A stretch of 64,000 bases of DNA from Boletus sp. NGJ (lineage: Eukaryota > Basidiomycota > Agaricomycetes > Boletales > Boletaceae), in contig JAGTXK010000073.1 in the NCBI GenBank assembly GCA_019096195.1, positions 992,001 to 1,056,000 of the forward strand, written 5' to 3'. This document shows, one piece after another, positions 45,591 through 55,764 of this stretch. The notes under the pieces are model-generated. The model was not told where the DNA came from and ran no database searches. It worked only from the letters and a program-made list of their open reading frames with translations. How positions within the stretch are numbered: the first letter of the stretch is position 1; the number at the start of each line of letters is the position of its first letter. The position numbers and the translations under genes are program-made.

Positions 45591-46653
45591 ATGCCCTTCC
45601 AACCGATCTTCACTCAATTCCAACATGAGCTCGACGATCACAACGACAGACGGGAACGTCTCGTAAAGGTAAATCCACATGGCACACCGTGCACCAAGAT
45701 CACCACGCTATCCGTTGTGGGCATAGGCAACTCGCGATGTAACCATCCTCTCGAAAAGGGTCATCTTCCTCCTGCACCGTATCATGCACGAGGACGTGCG
45801 AGATATCCGGGCACATTCAGAGCACGCATACAAACGTGGCATCGAGAAACTGCGCGAGGTCCGCGACATATATGCAATGGTCAAGCCGGAAATACAAGGC
45901 GAATGCTTCTGGCGCCATCATCATTCCGTCTCCGCAGGTATACAAGAGTAGGTGCCCCCCCGTCTACACGCTCTCTTACCCCTCGAATGATGTCCTTCAT
46001 CCAGATACATCGAGGCGTTCAGCTTCGCTCATTATCTCGGCCATGGCACCTTGGTCACCTTTAGCCAAGTACAAACTGCCTTGTCGGACGACCATGGCGT
46101 TCCTGTACGTCGGTGACATTACCTATTTGATTCGTGTACCCAGTGCCATCTCGTCTCAGTACCTTCCACTGCCCAAGGAGGACTATTTACTTGGCCTGGC
46201 CGATCTCACCGGAGAGCTCATGAGATTCGCCATCTCTGGTTTTTCCCGAAAGGGGGGACGTGCTCGAGCCGTGCAAGTGTGCAACTTTGTGAGAGACTGC
46301 AAATCCGGCATGTATTTCCTCTCCACCACTTACTGCCCTCGACTCACCAGTCATCAAGACTTTGACAGATTCACGCCTTTCGTCAAGGGGCTTCGTAAGA
46401 AGCAGGTCGTCACCAACCAGTCCCTAGAGAAAATTGAACATGGTATTTGGCCACTCTAATAATATTCTGCTCACAACTAGATTGAAACTGTCGTGCAGCT
46501 GTGTACGCGATTGTGGTCCGAACTTCTGAATACGATCTGCCGCCAGAAATACTCGATGATATCATAACCCAGTCAATGTCCAACCATGCGCACAAGGACA
46601 AGCGTAGTAATCGAGATATCGGTAGTGATGATGAGCGGGACTATGATTATTGA
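45591..46653 (+). CDS. Translin family protein, Trax-like
   Basis: The Translin/Trax complex (C3PO) is a nucleic-acid-binding octamer with endoribonuclease activity. Exon 1 (45591-45668) gives PIFTQFQHELDDHNDRRERL. The next, from 45727, gives ATRDVTILSKRVIFLLHRIM and RGIEKLREVRDIYAM. Others give EYIEAFSFAHYLGHGTLVTF, then KEDYLLGLADLTGELMRFAI, QVCNFVRDCKS and FDRFTPFVKGLRKKQVVTNQ, ending with SLEKIEHAVYAIVVRTSEYD. The conserved GxADLTGELMR and the overall order match Trax better than Translin. A 39-nt in-frame stretch at 46310-46348 may be an intron or a retained insert. The C-terminal tail is Asp/Arg-rich. Confidence 0.87.
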
Positions 46654-46807
46654 AAGGCATTGGATTTGAGTCTAATATTTGTTTCAAAGTAACCATGAAA
46701 GATTACATTCGCTCCTCCCAGACACATCATCATACTGTACATTTTGTGTAGGAAGAGTACATGCGGAAGAATGTTCCAGTTGTATGCATTGTCTGAGGAT
46801 AATTTAT

Positions 46808-48252
46808 TCAACGTCTAGAGCGAGTTCCTCGCCGCGGCAAGACACGCGCAAAAATTGCACCCTCGTCATCGTCCATGCCCTCGTCCACCATCCATGGCGC
46901 TGCGTATGATTGATCGACCTGATAGTAGTGTGGTTGACACCATCGTAGGTGGGAAGTCATTTTCGACTTTTCCTTTTCTGCTCTGACAGCAGCCTGTTTT
47001 TTCCAAGACCTGAAAAACATTGAGTATCAATCAGTGGTATAGTGACAAATGGGCACAAACTCTAGTCGTTTATTCCATTCAACATTTCTATATCCCTTCT
47101 TTTGCCACTCTGGGCATCCACTTGTCGCTAGCGCCTGAATGTGTTGCCGCACAAAATTGTCCACAGAAAAGTTCGGAAGGAGAGGCTTTTGGACAAATAA
47201 ACTCGACCGACATACGGCGCAGGTGGGTTCGCGTTTCTGAAAAAGAACCAATTATGAAAGCCATCGTGTCAGGAATGTAATGCATACATTCTGTGCTAAC
47301 CACCCGTAGCCACACTCGCCACAACAAGTATGTCCACATGGATTTGCTACTTGTGCACCAACACTACAGCGTTTGGAGGTAAGTTCTCCTGTCACACACT
47401 CGGATCTCAAGGGCGTTCAACTTACAGCAAATCACAACAGCTTTTCAGAAATAGTGTCTCAGAATTGCGGATAAACAATTGCAGGAGATAGACGTACATG
47501 GGGCAAGTGAGCTCCGTTTCGTATCCCGCCAAGATGGATCGTAGGTCTACATCTTCTTGTGGCTCTGCTTTCCTCTTACCTTTCTTGTTCGCAGCGGATG
47601 CTTCTGGAGATTGCATAGAATGCTCGTAAGCATGATGCAGGCTTCTTGTGCCCTCTATCTCAAATGCATGAGTACCATGGAAATGGTCGCAGATAGCACC
47701 ATGTATGCGGGCGATGCGCCACGGGTGTGCTTTGCAATGATAGAACATACATACCACCTTGGGGAGAGTCGAGAGCTGCTTTTAATGTGCCTTTTAAATC
47801 CAATTGTTCGTCAATAACTTCCGACGATAACGCACGGTGACCACCTTTGTACATTGTTTAGTAACTGCATAGGCACGGCATGACACACAGCAAACAAACC
47901 GGGTTCCACGCATGATGATGATGATGATGATCCAGGGTCTAGATCCGTATGATAACAATTTCTGAGTGCCTCCGAATCTTCGGTGTACCTCACCTTGGGA
48001 CATTTCGTTGAGTGCGCGAGCTTCCAGCGCATCTACCTCGGCAAGGAAGGAAGAATCCATGTCTTCAGAGTTATTTGACCCGTTGGACGGTACCGGACTC
48101 GACGCGGTGGTTGGTACGAAGTTTCGGGGGGCGGTGGAGGGAACGGAAACGTCAGGAGTGCGGATTGTCGGTGCTTGGAGTTCGGGGATATTATCAAAGT
48201 CAAGACCGTCATAATCGTTGGGAAAGTTATCTTCGTCTTCGGGTTCTGTCAT
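46808..48252 (-). CDS. RING-finger (C3HC4) protein, probable E3 ubiquitin ligase
   Basis: The start TEPEDEDNFPNDYDGLDFDN is acidic and disordered. An exon giving RALSSEVIDEQLDLKGTLKA follows, then ANKKGKRKAEPQEDVDLRSI, a likely nuclear signal. The RING spans four exons: ELTCPICCDLL, VGAQVANPCGHTCCGECGYG, WLAQN and KREPTCAVCRSSL. That is a full C3HC4 set of zinc ligands. LLPNFSVDNFVRQHIQALAT follows, as in RING proteins such as the CHFR/Dma type, but no FHA domain was seen. The C-terminus is charged and ends RGTRSRR. Several short introns, all GT-AG in phase at the RING. A GAT repeat near 47,911-47,930 lies within an intron. Confidence 0.82.
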
Positions 48253-49342
48253 AGTTGTGAGCTTTCGTGGTCAAGCACGAGCGAAGCATCCGTGTTTAAT
48301 GGTCCACCAACCAATAGCTGTGTCACGTGACCACATTGAACTTGCACCATTGAATGAGCTCACGATGATTTTAACGTTGTCTTTATATTAGGTTCGTGGA
48401 CGGGGGAACGACCATATCATATGTAACTTTCCAAAGCTCAAAGGAACTGCCAACGTTCAAGATTCATCCACGTCGATTATTTAGTTTGATGGGAGAGCAA
48501 TTACTGCAGGTGAGATAGCGACGAGGATCCAATCATCTTCTTCCTGTTACACTCCATCTCTCCCTCCGTGGATTATGCGCATACTTTCAGTGGTACGCGC
48601 ATACAAACCCGTCGTTTTACCGAGACTTTTGGGATTATGATTGGACTGTCGACTACTCATCATTTCCTCGGCGGACCCGATTGACAGCGCCGTTACATGT
48701 CCGTGCGCTATCTTCGTCCTGTGAGTCAGTTGACCCGTCGACGCCATTCGATTATAGATACATTCTGTAGTGGCACATCAGATGACCCGTCGGAACGAAT
48801 GTGCGCAGGGAAACTCCACTCTTTCTCCTCGCGGTGTGTACTTGACTACCAGGACCTTGTTATCTGTTTGCGGTTATCCAATGAGGGAATCCAAGAAAAA
48901 GGCATTTATAACGCACACCGCCCCGCCGCTCGGTTAGTAGATACTTGCGAGGAGATAAGCAGGACTCGGATGGCAACACGCACTCCGTGAGTAACTTTGA
49001 AGCTTGATGATCCTGGTTAAAAGTCTAAATAAGGGGGGGAGCGGTAGGAATTCTGGTTCCACGTCAGCACTACCCTTGCCGCTGAGAGGGCCGATTGGAA
49101 CAGTGGGAATTGAGAAAACCTGTACGTGGAAAATAGAGCTGCGGTCGTTGGCGCGATTACACCGTGTTTCACTGAGGGATGCGACCCTGCTTCATAGTAC
49201 GTTCTCAGGGTACTATGAGGGAGAGGCAAACACTCGGATTGAGTATCATTAGAATCGGATGCAAGTACAGCAACGATGTATGCGTATGGCTATGCAGTGT
49301 ATAGAAGTACAGAAAGAGAACACGTGGTAATAAATGAGAGCA
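48253..49342. other. Intergenic region, nothing recognised
   Basis: About 1.1 kb between the RING gene start and the 3' end of the Ser/Pro-rich gene. Short frames exist on both strands but none has a recognisable domain or consistent splicing. Confidence 0.45.
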
Positions 49343-50139
49343 CTACACCGACACTCCGATTGCGGACGAGGAAAAGCGTGTTTGCGACACATCTGGGGTA
49401 TTTTGAGAATCGTCTGGGGCGGGGTCTCTGCCTGCGCCAGAGGAAAGAAGTGAACCGATGGCCATGGATGCTCTGGATCTTGGTGAATACTCTTCAGAAT
49501 CGCTGCGCGAAGAGTAAGGACTGGGTGGTAGATCACGTGATGATGGATTTGAAGAACATGCATCATGATGTGAAGATGGTGCAGGAGAGCGAGAGAAACG
49601 CTGTCGTTTACGGGGAGGTTGTGGATGATGAGGTGGTTCCCTCGAGGAAGGGGCAGACCTGAGGGCGGATTCATGTCCGTTTGACAGCTCGAGCGTACGG
49701 CGTTTGTCTTTTGGGCTGTTGATGTGGGGTGATGGTAGGGGATATTGCTGAAGGGGTGGAGGAGGTGAGATCTTGGCATCGGTAGTGTACAAGTCTAGGA
49801 GTGTCCTGTGCAGGGAAGCTACGGCAGCCATGCGCTGTTCGTGTGTGAGCACGGTGGAGACTGTCGAGGGGGAGGATGGGACGCACCTGGTCCTCTGCAC
49901 TCTTGGCGTTCAACATGGCGATGAGCATGTCACGGTCGCCGTCGCCTTTGGACCTGTATGCGCCAAGTATCTCCCTGAGACTCGGGGGAGGGGGCTGGAG
50001 GTGAAGATGAGGGGGACATTGGAAAGGGAGGAAAGGGAATATTGACCTGTTCGAGGACATGCCAGGTGGACATGACGAGCCTGGTGTGGTCGAGGGAGGG
50101 GAGGTGGGAGTACTCGGCGGGGGGGTAGGAATTGTTCAT
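49343..50139 (-). CDS. Unknown Ser/Pro-rich fungal protein
   Basis: Three exons are likely. Exon 1 (50047-50139) encodes NNSYPPAEYSHLPSLDHTRL and MSTWHVLEQ. Exon 2 encodes PPPPSLREILGAYRSKGDGD then RDMLIAMLNAKSAEDQ. Exon 3 encodes RMAAVASLHRTLLDLYTTDA and a disordered Ser/Pro/Arg-rich tail (KRQRFSRSPAPSSHHDA). The LREILGAYRSKGDGDRDMLI segment looks conserved and helical, but I do not recognise a family. Introns are GT-AG in phase. The tail basic clusters could be a nuclear signal. Its start faces the exonuclease gene across a G-rich repeat. Confidence 0.6.
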
Positions 50140-50387
50140 TGAATCTTGGAGATGCTCTCCATGCGCAGAGTTTTTGTAGGACAGCCAAGTCCAACGTTCT
50201 ATCTTTGAGTAGCCCAAGGGCAGTATAATTAGAACGCCAAGCCAAGGTGAGGCTGAATACCCGAAAAAGTTGGGCAGTTCTATATTTGCGATTTGGGACA
50301 CATGCAGCTCCCGTCCGCAACGACGGCAGCGACGAGAGCAGGGCTGTCCGTCGTTGGGCGCGTCGAGGGCGAGGAGTGGGATGGAGA

Positions 50388-50424
50388 GGGGGGAGGGGGA
50401 GGGGGAGGGGGAGGGGGAGGGGGA
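50388..50424 (+). repeat. (GGGGGA)n hexanucleotide repeat
   Basis: Runs of G4-G6 separated by single A residues, about six units, lie in the 365-bp gap between two divergent start codons. Four or more G-runs with single-base loops meet the pattern for an intramolecular G-quadruplex. Whether it regulates either gene is unknown. Confidence 0.9.
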
Positions 50425-50504
50425 GCAGTACTATCTCTGGGAGCTAATTTAGTGCCTGTTCTTGGCAGGAAAAACACTATTTATACCCGTGTCTAATCGA
50501 GGAA

Positions 50505-51527
50505 ATGGATTCATTTTGGTCCGGATCTCCGCATTTAGCACTCGCGCCAGTTTCTCTCCCTCTGTCCGCCATGCACAACGCAAGCCGTCTCTTCCCAAAG
50601 TACTCCTGGCGCGACCGTTCCACCAACCCAGCCTTGTTCTACTTCACCAACCACCACGAAGCAAATGCCCATCTCGCCTCCCTTCCTCACGGCCACATCG
50701 GCTTCGACCTCGAATGGCGCCCGAATTACCGCAAGGGCCAACCAGAGAACCGCGTCGCCCTCGTGCAGCTCGCAACCGCGGATACCGTGATACTCCTCCA
50801 CATCCATCACATGACACGCACGTCCCTTCATCTCTCCCGCTGAGACCTCTCTCTCACTCCCCCTCAGAATTTCCGTTCCAACTAGCGGAATTACTCAGCT
50901 CCCCGTACTGGATCAAGGCTGGCGTCAGCATCCAATGTACGTAACCAGCTCTCGGATGCGCGGCCCTGTCGCTTCAAATCACTCTAGATGATTGCGCGAA
51001 ATTATACCGCGATTTTGGTCTATCGGTTCGCAACTGCGTCGAACTTTCCCTTCTCGCCCGCACCGTCGACAATGCCCGATGGAAGGGAAAGTACACCAAT
51101 CAACTCGGCTTGGCTCGATTGGTCGAGACATACGAACAAGCCACTCTGTTAAAGGGGAGAGTGCAGCGTAGCGACTGGGAACTTCCTCTGAATATATTTC
51201 AGCTAGAATGTAACTTTGGCCAATTACTCGTCTTCCGCAACCGCATTTTGATCGCAGTTCCCAGACGCAGCGAATGACGCGCACGCCGGATATATTATTT
51301 GTTCTCGACTCCTCAACATGGCCAAAGCGATGGATCCCGTTCCGCTACCCAGCTACTACTCCTTCAGCCTCATCGGTGGTCATCTACGCGATACCACAGG
51401 GATGTTCCCTTGGCAGGCACACAACCCAGATTATGATCCAGGTCCGCCTCCACCTCCAAAGCCCAAAAGACTTGACAAGCCAGATTTGGCTCCTGTCAAC
51501 CCAAGCGAGCTCCAGCAGGGTACTTGA
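50505..51527 (+). CDS. 3'-5' exonuclease, WRN/DnaQ type
   Basis: A DEDDy-family nuclease. Motif I is GHIGFDLEWRPNYRKGQPEN (D and E of DLE). VALVQLATADTVILL follows. Motif II lies in SPYWIKAGVSIQ then DCAKLYRDFGLSVRN. Motif III is EYAANDAHAGYIICSRLLN, with the conserved Tyr and Asp spread over an intron. The C-terminus is Pro-rich (PGPPPPPKPKRLDKPDL). The intron after HHMT appears to use a GC donor near 50,828. The start at 50505 is the longest; an in-frame ATG at 50571 (HNASRLFPKYSW) fits many relatives as well. The 3' end lies at the edge of the segmental duplication. Confidence 0.85.
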
Positions 51528-51937
51528 CATTCCCGCCTTGTCATCTTGCTCCACCGTCATATTTTGGATAACCACATAGATACCATAACACAGGCCGGGG
51601 ACTACAAAGCAGCCCGCCATTCGGATCAAGGGATAGATCGCAGACTACAGGACATTATCTGGTACAGCATGGTAAATATCCCGGACGGACGTGGTATTTT
51701 TTTTTTTGGTCGTCAGCTGTACTGTACCCATACAAAGTCTTGACGTGGCTGGCGATAAATTGTATCGATTAATGATACTTATCCCTAAATTCTGCATTGT
51801 ACACATACAAAGCCCTGACTCACTTGAACTCTTGACTAAACTAATATAACGGTAAAGTTGCACTTTATCCCATTCCCATTCTCTTTCACCGAGACGAATG
51901 TGAATAACCCATTAAAATACCTAACGTTGGAGGGTGC

Positions 51938-54202
51938 CTAGCAAGCGCCATCATTCGTCCAGTCACCGCTGGGGTCTGAAAAAAATCAAGTCAAATCCCG
52001 TAGTGAAAGGTATCGTGGATTGCAGTTGCATACCTCCCGGGATATTATTCTCCGTCCACCACTTTGCGGTCCACAGATACCCACTGCACATAGTTGGTCC
52101 CAGGCAAATACACATTAGATGATGTCACTCACCCATAAGTCACCTTATTACCAGCAGTGTATACAACATTCGTCTGCCAAGCAGCCACCCCACTGCAGTT
52201 CACCGTGCCTGTCGTTGTCGGAGTAGGAGAACTATTCGTCGATGTGGTGGTTATCGGGGCTGTCGGCGATCCTGCACAAGCACTAACTGCAATCTGATCT
52301 GAGTAAATTCAACGAAAGCGATCGATAGACGTACTTGCGCTCCACCCATTGGAGCTACCACTAGTGGGTACGGCATTGGTCCAGTAAGCTGCCTGTGTGG
52401 CCTCTTAGTGGACCGCCCCCTCACGAGGGTTCAGATTGCGCACCTCCCAGATATAGCTTTGGTATGATACCTCTTCGCCAGCAGTGTATACCTGTCCCGA
52501 AACATACGCAGCGGCGGAACAAGCCGGATAGGTGAATCCAGTGGAACCTGTAGCACTCAAAGCCTGCTTAATCGCGAGGTCATATCTATTGTTGGCTATG
52601 CCCAAAATAAATCAGTGGAAGAGTACGCATCTCTCAGACGTACCATACGCCTGGGAAGCGTCCCATAGCATCACGCCCCCGAACGAAGGGAAACTTTTCC
52701 TCATTTGTACAGCGATGTTGCTGAGATCCGCAACGGACACATAACCAGATCCGGCAGCGGTGCTTGAAGCAGAGGCGCCAATGTATATTTTCACCTGGTG
52801 AATATTCTTGTCAGCAAAATCGGATCCGAGGATAAGGATACAGCAGCACACGTACATTTGGATTTGGGCTGGTCTGCTGCGCCCATATGTCCCTAGTGGG
52901 GAGTATTACCATGGAATGTAATAACCTTCCAATGGGCACTCACCATTGGCCAAAGTTCCAGTCCTTTGCGAAACATCAATGGACGGGACACCTGATGATT
53001 CAAAAAATGAACTTGCCGATACGACGTTGTAGTTTGGCAGGGCACACGAATTATCATCTGGCGAAGATTAAGCCCAGCTCTCAGAAGAGAGACTTCTGCT
53101 TACAAAACTGGACGTAAATTGCATCAAATCCGACTTGATCGATCACGCTACCGAGATTAGCATCCGGGAACGGGCACTGCGGTGCAGCTTGAACGAGTTA
53201 GGGATGAGTATACTCTCAATTGGTAAGATGTACCTGTGATGTAGTACCTGTACAACATTCGTCACTATCCAAGAATCCAAATTCGAGTGCACTCACGGTT
53301 TGCCGGCTCCTGATGCCAGAGAGCGAATTTCCGTGACGAAGGCCGCGTAACCCGTGGATCCACCCCCTTCGATATCAAGATCGACACTACAACCGTCCCT
53401 TAAGTGGCCTGAAGCTCGCTACGTCGAACAACTTACCCGTCCAATACTGCACTACCGAGGGGTCGTGTGGTACTGCTCCCACCCAAAAACAAATTCCAAA
53501 CTACAAGTGGTGTCCTCAGCCGGGCCTAGATAAGGTTGCGAAAATACTCACTAGTCTGTGCGAAGGTTTGTGCCTGCGCATCATCGGTGAAGCCGACGCT
53601 GGCCCCATAACCTCCTAGAGAAATGGTTACGATCTTGCCTTTAGATTGACAGTATTCGATGTCTGCAGCCAAAGCAGAACAGTCGGCAAGATCGGTTCCC
53701 GGAAACGTGGCATTGTCTGTCGGGTTGCATGTCTGGCTAAACAGTCAACATAAAGTTACGGATAGGACAGTGGGACGCGTACGTTCGCAAGATTCAGGAC
53801 AGGCATTCCGCCGGTGCCGAAGAACTCGTACACAAAAGCAACGGGCAGGACATTTATGGTATCGTCCTTTAACAGTACCTAGAATGAGGGCCTTGGCACA
53901 AGCCTCGCGAGGACAACCCACCTGGCAATAGTGTGATATCGGTTGTTGATAGTTAGCAGTGACACTGCTCGTTGCACCATAAGAGTTTTGGCCCCAGTAT
54001 CTATGCTGAGATGTCAGGAAATGGTTAATGGGAATGAAAACCCAATCTCACACTACGACCTGGATAATGTGTGGGCAAAAGCTATAGAAGTGAATCGCGA
54101 GAGTGGACATACATTGTCATAATAAGAGTTGTCGTATGCAAGGACCTTGCCCAGGTATAAGCATACACACACCACGACCGTGAAGGTGGGGAGGAATGCC
54201 AT
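51938..54202 (-). CDS. GH18 class III chitinase with CBM5/12 modules, copy A
   Basis: A secreted chitinase. The signal peptide is [18 protein letters not shown]. The GH18 barrel includes [52 protein letters not shown], the catalytic motif [11 protein letters not shown] (DxxDxDxE), [31 protein letters not shown] and [13 protein letters not shown]. Two CBM5/12-type chitin-binding modules follow: [15 protein letters not shown] then [18 protein letters not shown], and [10 protein letters not shown] then [13 protein letters not shown], ending [10 protein letters not shown]. They are joined by a short Ser/Thr linker. Roughly a dozen introns. Copy B is nearly identical. Both genes lie on the same strand as CK2-alpha. 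Confidence 0.93.
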
Positions 54203-55011
54203 GATGTCGAACCGCCGAAGAGAGGGTCTTCCTGCAACTCAGCCATGACCTTTCAGTTCTTATACCTCCGATGGGCAACGTTTACGCTCGAGATGGACAC
54301 CCACCATGTGAGCGTGTATCTTGGCTGCAGTCAGAGGATCCCTAGCCCGACGTGACTCGGGGACGCCTTCTCTGCTTTGTTGGCAGGGGTATATCAGGTC
54401 AGGCAAAAACTCGGTGGAAATGACACGTTGTAGCTCGTACGAACACTCACAAGACCATGTGCACACGACATCCACCTGACCAAAGAGCAGACACAGGTGC
54501 CCTTCTGCAAGCAGGCTAGAGACATTCGTCTGTAAATCGGTCGATAAATTTTGACGTGCCGACGTGCCGACGAGTGCCACCGCATGTCAGAACGACAGCG
54601 CTGTAAATCTCTAAATCTGCGATAAGCATACGCATTGCATCTGACGTCTTTGGGCAGGTCGGGAATCAGCGCTCAGCACTCACCCTACTCCGAGTGCCAT
54701 CCCAGTTGCTATAGCTGTACATTGTCATTGTCATGCGGTTGACAGAAATCAAGGGACGGCTGGCAGCGTCTGATGTCCTCTGAATAAAGGTATCCACTTC
54801 GTGTCATGTGTCTGATAGGGTGATCAGTGGCTCCCTCTCGGCATGAGGTCAACCAGGGCCACAGGAAAAACACCTCATGCAGAGAAACTATATCCCGGAT
54901 CAGTACTTTCGCTGGCACAAATGTCAGGGAAGAGCATCGCTTGGACATCCTTAGTTAGGAGTTATCTGTATAGAAGGAGTAATGCAACAATCGCTGGCTA
55001 GAGATAAGGTT
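54203..55011. other. Upstream region of chitinase copy A, duplicated
   Basis: About 810 bp that match, with many small differences, parts of 58,172-59,620 upstream of copy B. No gene is supported. Matching landmarks include the text around 54,430-54,470 against 58,360-58,400 and around 54,800-54,900 against 59,360-59,450. Confidence 0.6.
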
Positions 55012-55330
55012 TCATGCATCCAGATGATGCTCCCGAGTCTTCGCTCTCACCATCTGCAGAAGCAGCAGCCTAGCCGCACTGCGCACAGGTCCTACCTGGG
55101 AATCAGTACGGCGCACCAAGTACTGTGAATAGTAGAGATTTACCAAAGTATGGGTGGGCGCTTGCGCTTCCCGAGCTGTCAGACGGACTTGGTGATCATA
55201 GCAAAGTAATTTGTCAAGGGGCCACGTTGGAAAAACATCGCTGGCTTTCTGACGTAACGAACCTCGACCAGGATACAATGCGAAAGTTGGCAGTTGTATG
55301 TGATGGCACCAGACCCGTCGGTGGTCGTCT
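55012..55330 (-). pseudogene. Fragment of CK2-alpha gene (3' end), decayed
   Basis: The segment aligns by eye to about 59,629-59,925, the last coding part of the intact CK2-alpha gene. Recognisable pieces are [20 protein letters not shown], compared with [20 protein letters not shown] in the intact gene, and LVRRTDSQVGPVRSAA. Small insertions, deletions and substitutions break the frame, and there is no kinase domain upstream of it. It is the truncated end of the duplicated unit, not an independent gene. Confidence 0.88.
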
Positions 55331-55764
55331 ACACTAGCTCAGGTATTTTCCCTAAGGTGGCACTCCCCGCCTTATCTATGTTATCCCCGAGCACATCACC
55401 GTTTTGCTCCACCACACAGATACCATAACACGGGCCGGGGACTACAAAGCAGCCCGCCAGGATCAAGGGATAGATCGCAAAGTCCAGGACACCGTCTGGT
55501 ACAGCATGGTAAGTGTCCGATCCGGACGGATGTGGAGTTGCACAGCGCTGACGCGAATGGTTTTTTTTGTCAGTCAGCAGTAGTGTGTTGTTAATGGCAC
55601 AGTGCCTAAATCCCTGACTCCTTTGAACCTTGGCTAAACTAAATTCGCAAAGTTGCATTCGTGGCTGGCGGAACTATGCTTGTCCAAGAGACGAACCTTG
55701 TAAATAACCATTAATCATCACCAAAAATCCCTACGCGTCGTTCATATACAACATTGCAGGATGC

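Larger units (their letters stand above)
51505..55330. repeat. Segmental duplication, unit A
   Basis: This block and the one after 55,331 share the same order: short 3' flank, chitinase, upstream region, CK2-alpha 3' end. For example, a near-identical 30-bp match beginning GGCCGGGGACTACAAAGCAG occurs at about 51,594 and 55,434. The chitinase coding parts are nearly identical. The upstream regions at 54,361-54,480 and 58,310-58,420 also align by eye. Unit A lacks about 650 bp present in unit B near 58,600-59,270. End points are approximate. Confidence 0.85.

Noticed and set aside
47911-47930. GAT/ATG trinucleotide repeat as a coding poly-Ile tract
   Set aside because: It lies in an apparent intron of the RING gene; reading it as coding gives an unlikely Ile run and ignores the clear donor just upstream in the transcript.
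52400-52440. An in-frame stop after [13 protein letters not shown] in the chitinase genes
   Set aside because: It lies in an intron starting GTGCGC and ending CACACAG; removing it restores the chitin-binding module [13 protein letters not shown] in both copies.
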